A stretch of DNA of 64,000 bases from Brotaphodocola faecis (lineage in GTDB: Bacteria; Bacillota; Clostridia; Lachnospirales; Lachnospiraceae): assembly GCF_040096075.1 (NCBI RefSeq), contig NZ_JBBMFJ010000001.1, forward strand, positions 62,001 through 126,000, read 5' to 3'. Under the pieces are notes generated by a model. It was not told the DNA's origin. It did no database searches and was given only the letters and a program-made list of their open reading frames with translations. Shown piece after piece: positions 42,219 to 50,659 of this stretch. Numbering within the stretch: the first letter of the stretch is position 1; every line of letters starts with the position of its first letter. A program made the translations under genes and the position numbers.

Positions 42219-42809
42219 TCAGGAAATCTTTTTCGCAAGTACATTGAGAAGCTTGTCTCCTTCTTCCCTGTCTTCGTCCTCCGTAGTCCAGAGTTTTAAG
42301 ATTTCCAGACGTCCGGTTTCAGTCAGAATGCGCTCCAGTTCTTCCCGTGTATACTCACAGAAATAGCGGCCGCTTCTCTGTCCCTCAAAGTCCCCTTCCT
42401 GGAAGGAAAGGAATAAGATTCCGTTCTGGCACAGCGCCTCGGTCAGTTTTTCCAGGATACCCGGCAGCTCGTCCTCCGGCACATGGATGAGGGCTTCATT
42501 GCCCCAGATGCCGTCAAACGCATCGTCAAACTCCATGTCCTCATAATCCATGCACAGCACTTCCAGGCCGGTGTGGATCTCCGCCAGCTTGCACATCTCT
42601 TCCGATGCATCTAACGGGGTCACATCAAAGCCCTGCTCGTAAAAAGCCAGGCTGTCGCGGCCGGAGCCGCACCCGAGATCTAAGATGGTGTCGCCGTCGA
42701 TTTCCCGGAGTTCCTCTAAAAACTCCTCCCGCTGCGGCTCCATGTCCCGGTCTACTGTATCCTCAAAAATTCGCGACGCATACTTATTATAGTATTCTAT
42801 CGTGTCCAA
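42219..42809 (-). CDS. Class I SAM-dependent methyltransferase
   Basis: 196 residues. SAM motif I is ILDLGCGSGRDSLAFYEQG (about 44-62), then VTPLDASEEMCKLAE (acidic motif II) and FDGIWGNEALIHVP. The FLSFQEGDFEGQRSGRYFCEYTREELERIL block is frequent in small-molecule methyltransferases. The start is a TTG at 42809, with GGAGG 6 bases upstream. Substrate unknown. It follows the cvfB gene by 10 bases. Confidence 0.85.
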   Translation of the reverse strand: MDTIEYYNKYASRIFEDTVDRDMEPQREEFLEELREIDGDTILDLGCGSGRDSLAFYEQGFDVTPLDASEEMCKLAEIHTGLEVLCMDYEDMEFDDAFDGIWGNEALIHVPEDELPGILEKLTEALCQNGILFLSFQEGDFEGQRSGRYFCEYTREELERILTETGRLEILKLWTTEDEDREEGDKLLNVLAKKIS

Positions 42810-42819
42810 AACTATCCTC

Positions 42820-43653
42820 CTATATTCTCTCTATGGTTTTCTCCGTAATACGGACTTTATTTTCTTTCAGTAATTTGCCGACTGCACGCTTAAAAGCGTT
42901 TTTACTCAGCTTGAACTCCCGCATGATGGTCTCCGGTCTTGCCTTGTCGTTGAACGGCAGCACGCCGTCAAACTCATCAATGACCTTTAATACCAGCTCG
43001 GCATCCTCATCCATCTGCATGTAGGCTTTCTGACGCGGGCTTAAATCCAGCTTGCCGTCATCACGCACCTTTACCACCCGGGCCTCGATCACATCCCCCA
43101 GATGGAAATCTCCGTAGAGCTCCTTCTTTGGAATGAGTCCGTAATAGCGGTTGTCTACAGCCACAAATGCGCCGAGATTTTCATTAATCTCGTAGATGGT
43201 TCCCTGCACCTTGTCATCCTTCTTATAAGGAGACTCCGCGCTCATGTAGGAATACACGTTCATGGTGGCAGCCAGTCTCTGGCTCTTGTCTACATAAAGA
43301 GCGATCAGGCAGTTCTCACCCTGACGCACCTTATGATTCTGCTCTTTAAACGGAAGCAGCAGATCTTTTTCCAGTCCCATATCCAGGAATGCGCCGATCT
43401 TTGCTACATCCTTGACTGTCAGTACGGCAGTCTCCCCAACCTGCAGCTTCGGGCGGTTGGTGGTTGCAATGAGGCGGTCCTGGGAATCCTTGTATACAAA
43501 TACCTCCAGGCTGTCGCCCACCTTTGTGCCTTCCGGCACCTGTTTTTTCGGCAGAAGTACAGAGTTCTTATCGTCTTTCTTCTCGCCAAGATACACTCCG
43601 AATTCTTTTTCTCTCTGAACTACAAGGGGCTGTATCTTTCCTAATTCAATCAT
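42820..43653 (-). CDS. cvfB: CvfB-like S1 RNA-binding protein
   Basis: 277 residues from an ATG at 43653, chosen because MIELGKIQPLVVQREKEFGVYLGE is the usual family start. Three S1-like domains (about 1-65, 66-140, 145-210) include VKDVAKIGAFLDMGLEKDLLLPFKEQ and GTIYEINENLGAFVAVDNRYYGLIPKKE. A C-terminal winged helix (about 220-277) has KARPETIMREFKLSKNAFKRAVGKLLKENKVRI. CvfB affects virulence gene expression in Staphylococcus; here its role is unknown. Confidence 0.9.
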   Translation of the reverse strand: MIELGKIQPLVVQREKEFGVYLGEKKDDKNSVLLPKKQVPEGTKVGDSLEVFVYKDSQDRLIATTNRPKLQVGETAVLTVKDVAKIGAFLDMGLEKDLLLPFKEQNHKVRQGENCLIALYVDKSQRLAATMNVYSYMSAESPYKKDDKVQGTIYEINENLGAFVAVDNRYYGLIPKKELYGDFHLGDVIEARVVKVRDDGKLDLSPRQKAYMQMDEDAELVLKVIDEFDGVLPFNDKARPETIMREFKLSKNAFKRAVGKLLKENKVRITEKTIERI

Positions 43654-43721
43654 CTGGTTCTCTCTTTCTGGTCGTTCCTTCACAACCGGCTGGTTATCTG
43701 TTTGCTGCTCACGCGTTGCGC

Positions 43722-44450
43722 CTACCCGTGTACAGCAACGCCTGTCCGCAGCCACACGACTGCGTAAGACTTTCCTTCTGTATCGCACAGTGCTACTGTA
43801 TAGCACTCATCTTCCACGCTGACGCGGGGAATGATCTGGTCGCCGAGGACTGCCGCCTTCTTGTACTCCACCCGGAGTTCCCGGATGATAAGTCCTGCCG
43901 GCAATACCTCTCGCGCGATTTCCACGTACTGGGCATTGTTCACATGATGGTTGGTGTCGATGTGGTGTGCCGCCACCGCAATGGCCGGGTATTCCTCATA
44001 CTCAGCCGGAAGCGGGATCCGTCTCGGCGCGTAATCCATGGGAAGCTTTTCCTCCTGTCCCACGCCGTATCCCCGGATGTCTTCCTCGCCCACGCGCACA
44101 GGTACTCCGTGCTCCGTATCAAAGAAAAACCAGTTGGAATTGGCCCGCACCAGGTAATGCCCCTCCGGGTCCTGGATTGTAAAATTACGGTATCCGTAAA
44201 TACCCTTAAAATCATACGGCCAGGTGCTCACCACAATGCGCTCTCCCAGCTTCGGATAACGGTCCACAATAATCTGCCAGGAGGATAACAGCCATGCACG
44301 GTGCTTCTCTGTGAGATAATCAATTCCCATGTTTAAGTCCTCCGACTGAAACGTGGAGCAGTCCTGCATGTAATTGATCACTCCGGTCAGGGAAAGCTTC
44401 CGGTTCTCATCTACCTCGCTGTAACGCACTCTGCTGTCAAAAGAATACAT
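43722..44450 (-). CDS. Acyl-ACP thioesterase
   Basis: 242 residues from an ATG at 44450 with AGGAGGG 7 bases upstream. Two hot-dog domains: the first (1-130) has VRYSEVDENRKLSLTGVINYMQDCSTFQSEDL and WLLSSWQIIVDRYPKLGERIVVSTWPY; the second (about 150-242) has HHIDTNHHVNNAQYVEIARE, with the catalytic Asn/His pattern of FatA/FatB-like enzymes. It releases fatty acids from acyl carrier protein. Stands alone upstream of cvfB. Confidence 0.92.
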   Translation of the reverse strand: MYSFDSRVRYSEVDENRKLSLTGVINYMQDCSTFQSEDLNMGIDYLTEKHRAWLLSSWQIIVDRYPKLGERIVVSTWPYDFKGIYGYRNFTIQDPEGHYLVRANSNWFFFDTEHGVPVRVGEEDIRGYGVGQEEKLPMDYAPRRIPLPAEYEEYPAIAVAAHHIDTNHHVNNAQYVEIAREVLPAGLIIRELRVEYKKAAVLGDQIIPRVSVEDECYTVALCDTEGKSYAVVWLRTGVAVHG

Positions 44451-44603
44451 GATTTGCCCTCCTTTATGGCACACTGGTTCCATCATAACCCTTTTTTAAT
44501 AGAAATCGTTCCCTATTATCTCACATTCTTCTGGGATTCACAACTGTTTTTCCGTAAAAGAATGCAGGAAAATCGTTTTCTGTTTGCACAATGTATATAC
44601 AAC

Positions 44604-44632
44604 AAAAGGCTTCCGAAATTCGGAAGCCTTTT
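44604..44632 (-). terminator. Terminator of the tRNA-Gln transcript
   Basis: AAAAGGCTTCCGAA (44604-44617) and TTCGGAAGCCTTTT (44619-44632) form a near-perfect palindrome with an A/T edge on both sides, 8 bases past the first-listed tRNA. Confidence 0.8.
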
Positions 44633-44639
44633 AAACAGC

Positions 44640-44710
44640 TGGGCTACAAGGATTCGAACCTTGAAATGACGGAGTCAGAGTCCGTTGCCTTACCATTTGG
44701 CGATAGCCCA
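44640..44710 (-). tRNA. tRNA-Gln (anticodon CUG), second in transcript order
   Basis: 71 bases on the minus strand. Acceptor stem TGGGCTA/TAGCCCA, D-arm with AATGGTAAGG, anticodon stem ACGGA/TCCGT around loop CTCTGAC (anticodon CTG), T-arm CAAGG/CCTTG with TTCGAAT. The U1-A72 pair and G73 discriminator are typical of tRNA-Gln. CCA is not encoded. Identical in sequence to the copy at 44741. Confidence 0.95.
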
Positions 44711-44740
44711 ATAATCAAATCGGATATGAAGTTTTTGAAC

Positions 44741-44811
44741 TGGGCTACAAGGATTCGAACCTTGAAATGACGGAGTCAGAGTCCGTTGCCTTACCATTTG
44801 GCGATAGCCCA
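44741..44811 (-). tRNA. tRNA-Gln (anticodon CUG), first in transcript order
   Basis: 71 bases, base-for-base identical to the gene at 44640-44710, from which it is separated by a 30-base AT-rich spacer. The promoter at 44829-44857 reads into it and the terminator at 44604 closes the pair, so both are one transcript. Confidence 0.95.
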
Positions 44812-44828
44812 TTGCTGCAACGAGGATT

Positions 44829-44857
44829 ATTATATACGATAGTGTCGATTTGGTCAA
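44829..44857 (-). promoter_or_regulatory. Promoter of the tandem tRNA-Gln genes
   Basis: On the minus strand, TTGACC (44852-44857), 17 bases and TATAAT (44829-44834): near-consensus sigma-A promoter, 18 bases before the first tRNA. Confidence 0.85.
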
Positions 44858-44883
44858 GCACTTTTTTTAAAAAATTTATTTTT

Positions 44884-46368
44884 TTAATTTTCTGTCCCCT
44901 GCAGCTTTGATTCTTCCGCTTTACCACTGTCTTCGAAAGCATGATTCTGATCGTTTTCTTTCGTGCTGGTCTCCGTTTCGGATTCCGTATTCGGATTTTG
45001 TTTCTGGCTGTTCTTCGGATCGTGTTCTGTTTCTTCTTCCTCATCAGACGGTTCCGATGTCTTCAGTTCATCCGCAATCTCCGGTGTGTCAAAATATCCC
45101 TTCACCGTGGTGGCCGTGCTGTCGCCCTTTCTGGTAATGCCGCCCAGGACAAAGCTGTAGGTTTTTCCATCCTCCAGGCCACTCACTTCCACGATACAGC
45201 TGTCGCTCTCCGTCTCATCTACCATAGCCGAGTAAGAATTGCCATCTTCATCCCGCACAGAGACCGTCGGATTCTTCCAGCGGACATAATCTTCAAAATA
45301 AATGTAGATGGAACCGTCTTCATAATCCACGTAATCGATCTTCACGCGGCCCTGACGGATTTCCTCTTCGGTTTCCGGCTCAGTCTCTGGTTTTGCCAAA
45401 GTTTCTGGTTCGGAAGCACTTTCCACAGCAGTACTGCTTTCCTTCGTCTCTTCTGACATTTCCGTGCTGTCTGCTTCTGAGTCCGTGCTGTCATCCACAT
45501 TCCCTTCTGTTTCCGGATCCGCTCCGGTACGATTTTCCTGTTCTGTTTCCGAATCCTGCGGATTCTCTGCCCGATCCGCAAACTCACCCAGATTCAGGGA
45601 ATCCTTTGCAATCTCCCGGGCAATTTCTTTCATATTCATGGTAGAAAGGCGCTCCATATCCGCCTCGGTAAGATTCTCATTCTGGCTGATGAGCTCCTTT
45701 AAAAAATAGGCTTTGCCGTAGGAAATCCCGTAAGTATCCGCCAGTTTGCGGACTGCGTCCTCCTCAATGACCTGCTGGTCATAAACCACTGCCTTTACCT
45801 GGTTTTCCTGCAATGTCTGCTCAATATCCTCCACCACGCTGGTGCGCAGGGCCGTTGCCTTTTTGATGCTGTCATTGCTGACGGTAACCAGAATGGCATT
45901 GTCCAGATCATCCAGATAACCGTGGGTTACCATAGAACCAATCACGGCGTTGACCGCCACATTCAGTTCCACGCCCTTCAGATCCATATCTTCCATAATG
46001 GACTCCGCATCCGCATTCAGGGGCTCTGCCTTTAAAATGCGGTTTTTACGGCTGATGAAAAGCTCTACACTTGGGTTGACATCAATGCCGATCACGGAAT
46101 CGATCTGGCGGTTCTGATACTGGTAATGCCAAGCGCCGCCCCCGGCTGTTACCAGACAGAGACAGGCCGCTGCCGCCACAGCCATGCCGCGCATGCGCCG
46201 CTGCAAACTTACGATTTTGTCCCGTCCGCTGTCCTGTTCCGGTTTCTGCTGCGGCACAGAAAGATCAAGCCGGTCAAAAATATCCGGAGCGAGCGCATCG
46301 ACCGCGGACTTCAAATGCTGTTCGATTTCCTGGCTGCTCATTTCCCGTTTCTGATGTTCCGGTTTCAT
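44884..46368 (-). CDS. RsgI-like transmembrane anti-sigma factor
   Basis: About 494 residues (ATG at 46368 or GTG at 46374). Cytoplasmic part 1-60, basic just before the membrane segment (about 61-82, GMAVAAAACLCLVTAGGGA). The extracellular RsgI-like middle domain (about 90-265) opens with SVIGIDVNPSVELFISRKNRILKAEPLNADAESIM. A long Glu/Ser/Thr-rich stretch (about 270-345) leads to a beta-rich domain (VKIDYVDYEDGSIYIYFEDYVRW) and an acidic tail. It directly follows the ECF sigma gene and probably inhibits that sigma factor. The ligand that relieves inhibition is unknown. Confidence 0.82.
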   Translation of the reverse strand: MKPEHQKREMSSQEIEQHLKSAVDALAPDIFDRLDLSVPQQKPEQDSGRDKIVSLQRRMRGMAVAAAACLCLVTAGGGAWHYQYQNRQIDSVIGIDVNPSVELFISRKNRILKAEPLNADAESIMEDMDLKGVELNVAVNAVIGSMVTHGYLDDLDNAILVTVSNDSIKKATALRTSVVEDIEQTLQENQVKAVVYDQQVIEEDAVRKLADTYGISYGKAYFLKELISQNENLTEADMERLSTMNMKEIAREIAKDSLNLGEFADRAENPQDSETEQENRTGADPETEGNVDDSTDSEADSTEMSEETKESSTAVESASEPETLAKPETEPETEEEIRQGRVKIDYVDYEDGSIYIYFEDYVRWKNPTVSVRDEDGNSYSAMVDETESDSCIVEVSGLEDGKTYSFVLGGITRKGDSTATTVKGYFDTPEIADELKTSEPSDEEEETEHDPKNSQKQNPNTESETETSTKENDQNHAFEDSGKAEESKLQGTEN

Positions 46369-46374
46369 CTGCAC

Positions 46375-46905
46375 TCACTCCCCCTCTCTTAAATAATTCT
46401 GCATCTTTTTCATGGCCCGGTTATACTTGGACAAAACCGTAGCCAGCGGAAGGCCCAGGCCTGCCGCAACCTCCCGGTGCTTTAACCCGGCAGACGCATG
46501 CAAAAGCACGATCTGCCGTTCATCTTCTTTTAATATTTCCAGCGCTGCCTTCAGCACCATGGCATCTGTCATATGTTCCAGTTCCGCACACGGCTCCCCT
46601 GTTTCCTCACCGGAAAGTTCATCCAGTCCCACGTCTGCCATGCGTTTCTGATCCCGAAACTTCATATAACACAGGTTCCTGGCAATGGTAAACATCCAGG
46701 CAAGAGGTTTTCCCTGCGGCTTGTAGCTTCCGGCAGAAGTCCAGATTTTCAGATAGGTCTCCTGCAAAACCTCTTCCGCATCCTGCGGATTTTTCAGGAT
46801 AGACAGGATAAAGCTGTAGACACTCCTGTTTGTCTCCAGATAAAGCTGGTGAAAGGCTTCCCGGTCACCAAACGCTACCTGTCTTAAAAGTTCCTCTTGA
46901 TTCAA
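46375..46905 (-). CDS. ECF-type RNA polymerase sigma factor
   Basis: 176 residues. Region 2 (about 10-85) has FHQLYLETNRSVYSFILSILKNPQDAEEVLQETYLKIW and PLAWMFTIARNLCYMKFRD; region 4 (about 115-170) has EDERQIVLLHASAGLKHREVAAGLGLPLATVLSKYNRAMKKMQ. Regions 1 and 3 are absent, as in ECF factors. The start is TTG at 46905 with AAGGA 8 bases upstream. The gene ends directly before the anti-sigma gene, the usual operon order. No clear self-recognised promoter was found upstream. Confidence 0.9.
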   Translation of the reverse strand: MNQEELLRQVAFGDREAFHQLYLETNRSVYSFILSILKNPQDAEEVLQETYLKIWTSAGSYKPQGKPLAWMFTIARNLCYMKFRDQKRMADVGLDELSGEETGEPCAELEHMTDAMVLKAALEILKEDERQIVLLHASAGLKHREVAAGLGLPLATVLSKYNRAMKKMQNYLREGE

Positions 46906-47000
46906 TCGACTGTTCCTTCCTTATAGTTTAATGCGTTCCCGGTAATTCTTATTGCAAAAAAATGACAGTTTTTTCAGTTTCTGACACTTCCAGTTCTTTC

Positions 47001-48179
47001 CTATTCCTGCTGGTAGCTGTTTTCCACTGTGATGTTGCAGGCGCAGCGGCTGTCCCTCTCCCGCACTTTTTCGCACACCTGGCGGGTCAGCTCCTCCCGC
47101 ATCTGCTTCGTGTATTCCCGCGGCACCACCAGATCAAAGATCAGGTTAATGCGGGCCGGACTCTGTACAATGCGAAAATCATGCAGGGTCAGGCGGGAAT
47201 CCAGATGCAGGATCACATCAATGGTCATCTCTTTTAAAATGGCCGCCAGCTCGTTGTCCGTCTCTACCGGGTCCATATGGATGACCAGAAAAATGCCGAG
47301 CTTTTTCAGCGCATCCCGCTCAATCTGATCTACCACCGCATGGGAAACTTCAATATCCACATTGCTCGGTACTTCCGCATGAATAGAGGCCATGCTGCGG
47401 CTTGGGCCGTAATTGTGCACGATCAGATCATGGCTTCCGATGATGCCGTCATAGCTCTCCACAAACCCGGAAATCCGGTGGTAAACCTCCGGCTCAATGG
47501 CCTGTCCCAGAAGCGGGGCCAGTGTATCTTTCGCGATGTTCACACCTGCGATCAGAACCAGCACAGAAACCACCAGACCGATGATTCCGTCTATATTGAT
47601 ATGGAAGAAACGGAACACCAGCAGGGATACGATCGTCGCTGAGGTTGCGCACACATCCCCCAGGGAATCCGCTGCTGTTGCCATCATCACTGTGGAGTTG
47701 ATCTTCTTTCCCAGCTTCCGGTTGTAGGATGCCATCCACAGCTTGACCAGCACGGAACACACCAGAATCCCAACCGAAAGTACACTGAAGCTCAAAGTCT
47801 CCGGGTGCAGAATCTTTCCCACCGCCGTCTTTAACAGGGAAAAACCGACCTGGATGACCAGAAAGGCCACCACGAAGGCCGCGATATATTCCATGCGCCC
47901 GTGGCCAAAGGGGTGTTCCTCATCGGCCGGCTTTTCTGCCATGCGCACCCCGACAAATCCAATGATGGAGGACGCCGCGTCGGATAAGTTGTTGAAGGCA
48001 TCTGCCATCACGGAGATACTGTTTACCAGCAGTCCCGCAAACAGCTTACCGCCAAACAGCAGCAGGTTGCAGCAGATTCCCGTAATGCTGGCCAGCATAC
48101 CGTAAGCCGTCCGCACCTTCGCGTTCTCCACATTTTCATAATCTTTTACAAATCGTCTTACCAATAAATCCATCATCAT
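47001..48179 (-). CDS. Cation diffusion facilitator transporter
   Basis: 392 residues. Six membrane segments in the first 215 residues carry the metal-site motifs SVMADAFNNLSDAASSI and TAADSLGDVCATSATI, with HPFGHGRMEYIAA between them. The cytoplasmic domain (about 225-310) has VHNYGPSRSMASIHAEVP. An extra C-terminal part (about 310-392) continues with another ferredoxin-like segment. Exports divalent cations (Zn, Fe or Mn) by proton exchange; the metal cannot be told. Three consecutive ATG codons make the exact start uncertain. Confidence 0.9.
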   Translation of the reverse strand: MMMDLLVRRFVKDYENVENAKVRTAYGMLASITGICCNLLLFGGKLFAGLLVNSISVMADAFNNLSDAASSIIGFVGVRMAEKPADEEHPFGHGRMEYIAAFVVAFLVIQVGFSLLKTAVGKILHPETLSFSVLSVGILVCSVLVKLWMASYNRKLGKKINSTVMMATAADSLGDVCATSATIVSLLVFRFFHINIDGIIGLVVSVLVLIAGVNIAKDTLAPLLGQAIEPEVYHRISGFVESYDGIIGSHDLIVHNYGPSRSMASIHAEVPSNVDIEVSHAVVDQIERDALKKLGIFLVIHMDPVETDNELAAILKEMTIDVILHLDSRLTLHDFRIVQSPARINLIFDLVVPREYTKQMREELTRQVCEKVRERDSRCACNITVENSYQQE

Positions 48180-48272
48180 GTTTATTGCGCCTTACCTTCC
48201 TCATATATCAATGCACCTGCTTCCGAAAAGCATTCTCACATCGCATACAGATTTCCCCCAAAATATATCTTA

Positions 48273-49118
48273 TTATGAATAGAACACCTGCTGCAGGCAA
48301 AGTCCCTCTGCCGGTGCCGTGTATCCGGCCGCCTGGCGGTCCAGTGCCGCAAGAATTTGCGGCATACTGCCTGCATCCCTTTTTCCAAGGCCCACCTCGA
48401 TCAAAGTCCCGGTCAGGATCCGCACCATATTCTGCAAAAATCCGGTTCCCTCAAACTCCAGCTTTACCAGGCTGCTGCCCGGTTCCTGTTTCACCATGAT
48501 GCGGTAAATGGTCCGCACTGTGGATTTTTTCATTTTTTTATTGCCGCAGAAGCTCTTGTAGTCATGGGTTCCACAGAGCAGGTCCGCTGCCGTCTGCATC
48601 TTCTTTGCATCCAACGCCTGCCCCAGTCCGTAACAGGTTCTGCGGGAGAATACATCCCGCTTTGCCCCGGTCTCAATCCGGTAAGTGTAGATCTTTTTCA
48701 CGGCACTTAAGCGGCTGTGAAAGCGCTCCGGCGCGGGAGTCAGTTCGGTTACGGCAATGTCATCCGGGAGATACTGGTTCAGATAAGCCTTGATCCATGC
48801 AGCGATCACTTCGTTTCTTCCATCTGCTGTACGAGCTGCTTCTGACTTTTCACGCTGTCTTTCATCCGCTACAGACTCATGTTCCACCGCTGTATCCGGC
48901 TTCCAGCTATCCGGCAGATGGAAATTCGCCACCTGTCCTGCTGCATGCACGCCCGCGTCCGTACGGCCTGAGCCATGCACCTCCACCGGAAAACCAGTCA
49001 TGCGCTCCAGCACCTTTTCCAGCTTGCCCTGGATCGTATTCTCCGTATTGCCCTGCTTCTGCCAGCCGTCATACCGTGTGCCTTCATATTGTATGATCAT
49101 TTTATAATTCTGACTCAT
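48273..49118 (-). CDS. truA: tRNA pseudouridine synthase TruA
   Basis: 281 residues from an ATG at 49118, giving MSQNYKMIIQYEGTRYDGWQKQ. The catalytic Asp is in EVHGSGRTDAGVHAAGQVANF; later motifs are RFHSRLSAVKKIYTYRI and GTGFLQNMVRILTGTLIEVGLGK. A charged insert of about 25 residues (AVEHESVADERQREKSEAA) lies after residue 80. Converts U38-U40 in tRNA anticodon stems. The SD is weak. The gene is preceded by a stem-loop at 49179-49261. Confidence 0.94.
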   Translation of the reverse strand: MSQNYKMIIQYEGTRYDGWQKQGNTENTIQGKLEKVLERMTGFPVEVHGSGRTDAGVHAAGQVANFHLPDSWKPDTAVEHESVADERQREKSEAARTADGRNEVIAAWIKAYLNQYLPDDIAVTELTPAPERFHSRLSAVKKIYTYRIETGAKRDVFSRRTCYGLGQALDAKKMQTAADLLCGTHDYKSFCGNKKMKKSTVRTIYRIMVKQEPGSSLVKLEFEGTGFLQNMVRILTGTLIEVGLGKRDAGSMPQILAALDRQAAGYTAPAEGLCLQQVFYS

Positions 49119-49178
49119 GGTTTCTCTGCCTCTCTGCAAAATTACATCCTGCTGTTCACCCGCTGTGTGAACTATAAT

Positions 49179-49261
49179 AATTGCTCCATGACAGTACCCT
49201 CGCTGCGGCCGTTTACACCCAGCCTGCAGCCGATTCTTCCCCGTGCTGTCATGAAGCAATT
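49179..49261. repeat. 83-bp stem-loop between the aminotransferase and truA
   Basis: AATTGCTCCATGACAG (49179-49194) pairs with CTGTCATGAAGCAATT (49246-49261) with one mismatch over 16 bp. The 51-base loop contains GC-rich inner repeats. The junction reads CAGTACCCTC (49192-49201), the same 10-mer that spans the loop of the 27-bp palindromic element. No flanking direct repeat is seen. Confidence 0.5.
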
Positions 49262-49313
49262 CTCTTTGCGTTCCGTTTTCTCCAGTTGTGACTGTTCCTG
49301 TAACTGTTCCTTT

Positions 49314-50480
49314 TTATTTCAGGATTCCACAGGCATCAATTGCCGCAATGCCCTGCTTTAACTCCGGCTCATCCTGCACCAGAGCCATGCGCACATAGCC
49401 TTCACCAGACGGTCCAAAGGCACTGCCCGGTGTTACCAGGACGCCGCTGCGCTTTACGAGTTCCACCGCAAACACCTCAGAGCTTGTGAAAGATTCCGGG
49501 ATCGGAGCCCACACAAACATGGTTGCTTCCGGCTTCGGGAATTTCCAGCCAATGGCACTTAAGCCGTCACAGAGTACATCGCGGCGCTTCTCATAAGCGG
49601 CGCGGGTGGTCTCCACACAGGACTGGTCCCCGGTAATGGCGGCGATGGCTGCCTTCTGCAGCGGCAGGAACATACCGTAGTCCATATTGGATTTTAACAG
49701 CTTTAAGTGCTTCACAACCTCCGGATTACCAACGCAGAAGCCAATTCTCGCGCCTGCCAGACCATAGGTCTTGGAAAGGGAGTTAAACTCCACGCCGACC
49801 TCTTTCGCGCCCGGGAAGCGAAGGAAGCTTCCGCAGTGTCTTCCGTCAAATACCAGTTCGCTGTAAGCGTTATCATGGAGAACAATGATGTCGTATTTCT
49901 TTGCGAAAGCAATCAGTTCTTCATAGAAAGAATCCGGTGCCATAACCGCGGTTGGGTTATTCGGGTAGGAAACCACCATAAACTTCGCACGCTGTGCCAC
50001 CTCCTCCGGAATATCAGAAAGGCGGATCACATAGCCGTTCTCTTTCTTCTGCGGCATATAGTAAAGCTCTGCGCCTGCCAGACGCGGGCCATCCGCAAAG
50101 ACCGGATAACACGGATCCGGCACCAGAACCAGCTCCCCCTCATCCACAATGGACATGGCAATGTGTGCCAGGCCCTCCTGGGAACCAAGCAGGGAACAGA
50201 TTTCTGTATCCGGGTCCAGGTTCACACCGTAGCGGCGCTCATACCACTGGGAAACGGCCTGTAACAGATCCTTCTGGTCATTGATGGCGTAAATGTAATT
50301 ATTTTTATCGGCTGCTTCCTTGCAGAGTACATCCAGAATGTGCTCTGCCGGCGGAATGTTTGGCGCACCAATGCTTAAATCCACCACACTCTCTCCTGCT
50401 TCCAGCTTCTGACGCTTGATCTCTGCAAGTCTGGAGAAAACACCTTCTCCAAACCGGTTCATTCTCTCTGCGAATTTCAT
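49314..50480 (-). CDS. Class I/II aminotransferase, LL-diaminopimelate aminotransferase-like
   Basis: 388 residues from an ATG at 50480 with GGAGGAG upstream. PLP-fold type I: SIGAPNIPPAEHILD, LLGSQEGLAHIAMSIVDEGELVLVPDPCYPVF, VVSYPNNPTAVM, VLHDNAYSELVFDG and the PLP lysine in EFNSLSKTYGLAGARIGF. It resembles DapL and related alanine/aspartate aminotransferases. DapL would make LL-DAP for lysine and peptidoglycan; the precise substrate is inferred. A GC palindrome and the second 27-bp element lie in its upstream region. Confidence 0.87.
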   Translation of the reverse strand: MKFAERMNRFGEGVFSRLAEIKRQKLEAGESVVDLSIGAPNIPPAEHILDVLCKEAADKNNYIYAINDQKDLLQAVSQWYERRYGVNLDPDTEICSLLGSQEGLAHIAMSIVDEGELVLVPDPCYPVFADGPRLAGAELYYMPQKKENGYVIRLSDIPEEVAQRAKFMVVSYPNNPTAVMAPDSFYEELIAFAKKYDIIVLHDNAYSELVFDGRHCGSFLRFPGAKEVGVEFNSLSKTYGLAGARIGFCVGNPEVVKHLKLLKSNMDYGMFLPLQKAAIAAITGDQSCVETTRAAYEKRRDVLCDGLSAIGWKFPKPEATMFVWAPIPESFTSSEVFAVELVKRSGVLVTPGSAFGPSGEGYVRMALVQDEPELKQGIAAIDACGILK

Positions 50481-50517
50481 AATTGTTCTCCTCCGTAACT
50501 CTGGCACACATTCGTTA

Positions 50518-50540
50518 GAGTTTGCGCGTTGCGCAAACTC
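50518..50540. other. 23-bp palindromic hairpin upstream of the aminotransferase
   Basis: GAGTTTGCGC, loop GTT, GCGCAAACTC: a perfect 10-bp stem 38 bases before the aminotransferase ATG. It may be an operator or a leader hairpin. Confidence 0.55.
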
Positions 50541-50562
50541 CAAATTGCCCTGTACCCATATC

Positions 50563-50605
50563 CATATTTTGTAACTGTTCAGTACCCTCACAGTTACCAT
50601 ATTTT
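50563..50605. mobile_element. 27-bp palindromic element, copy 2, with 8-bp direct repeats
   Basis: Element at 50571-50597, identical base for base to the copy at 12451-12477. It is flanked by CATATTTT on both sides (50563-50570 and 50598-50605). It lies between the divergent aminotransferase and nfo genes, about 90 bases from each. Confidence 0.75.
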
Positions 50606-50659
50606 TCTAAAAAGATTAGGCTTATTCTACCACAGTTTTTTGGAAAAGTCTCGACTAAC

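Noticed and set aside
44640..44811. 71-base direct repeat as a mobile element
   Set aside because: The two copies fold as complete tRNA-Gln genes, which explains the repeat.
48797..49361. Plus-strand frames opposite truA and the aminotransferase end
   Set aside because: Overlapping antisense frames with Pro/Ser/His-rich composition and no SD, typical of shadows.
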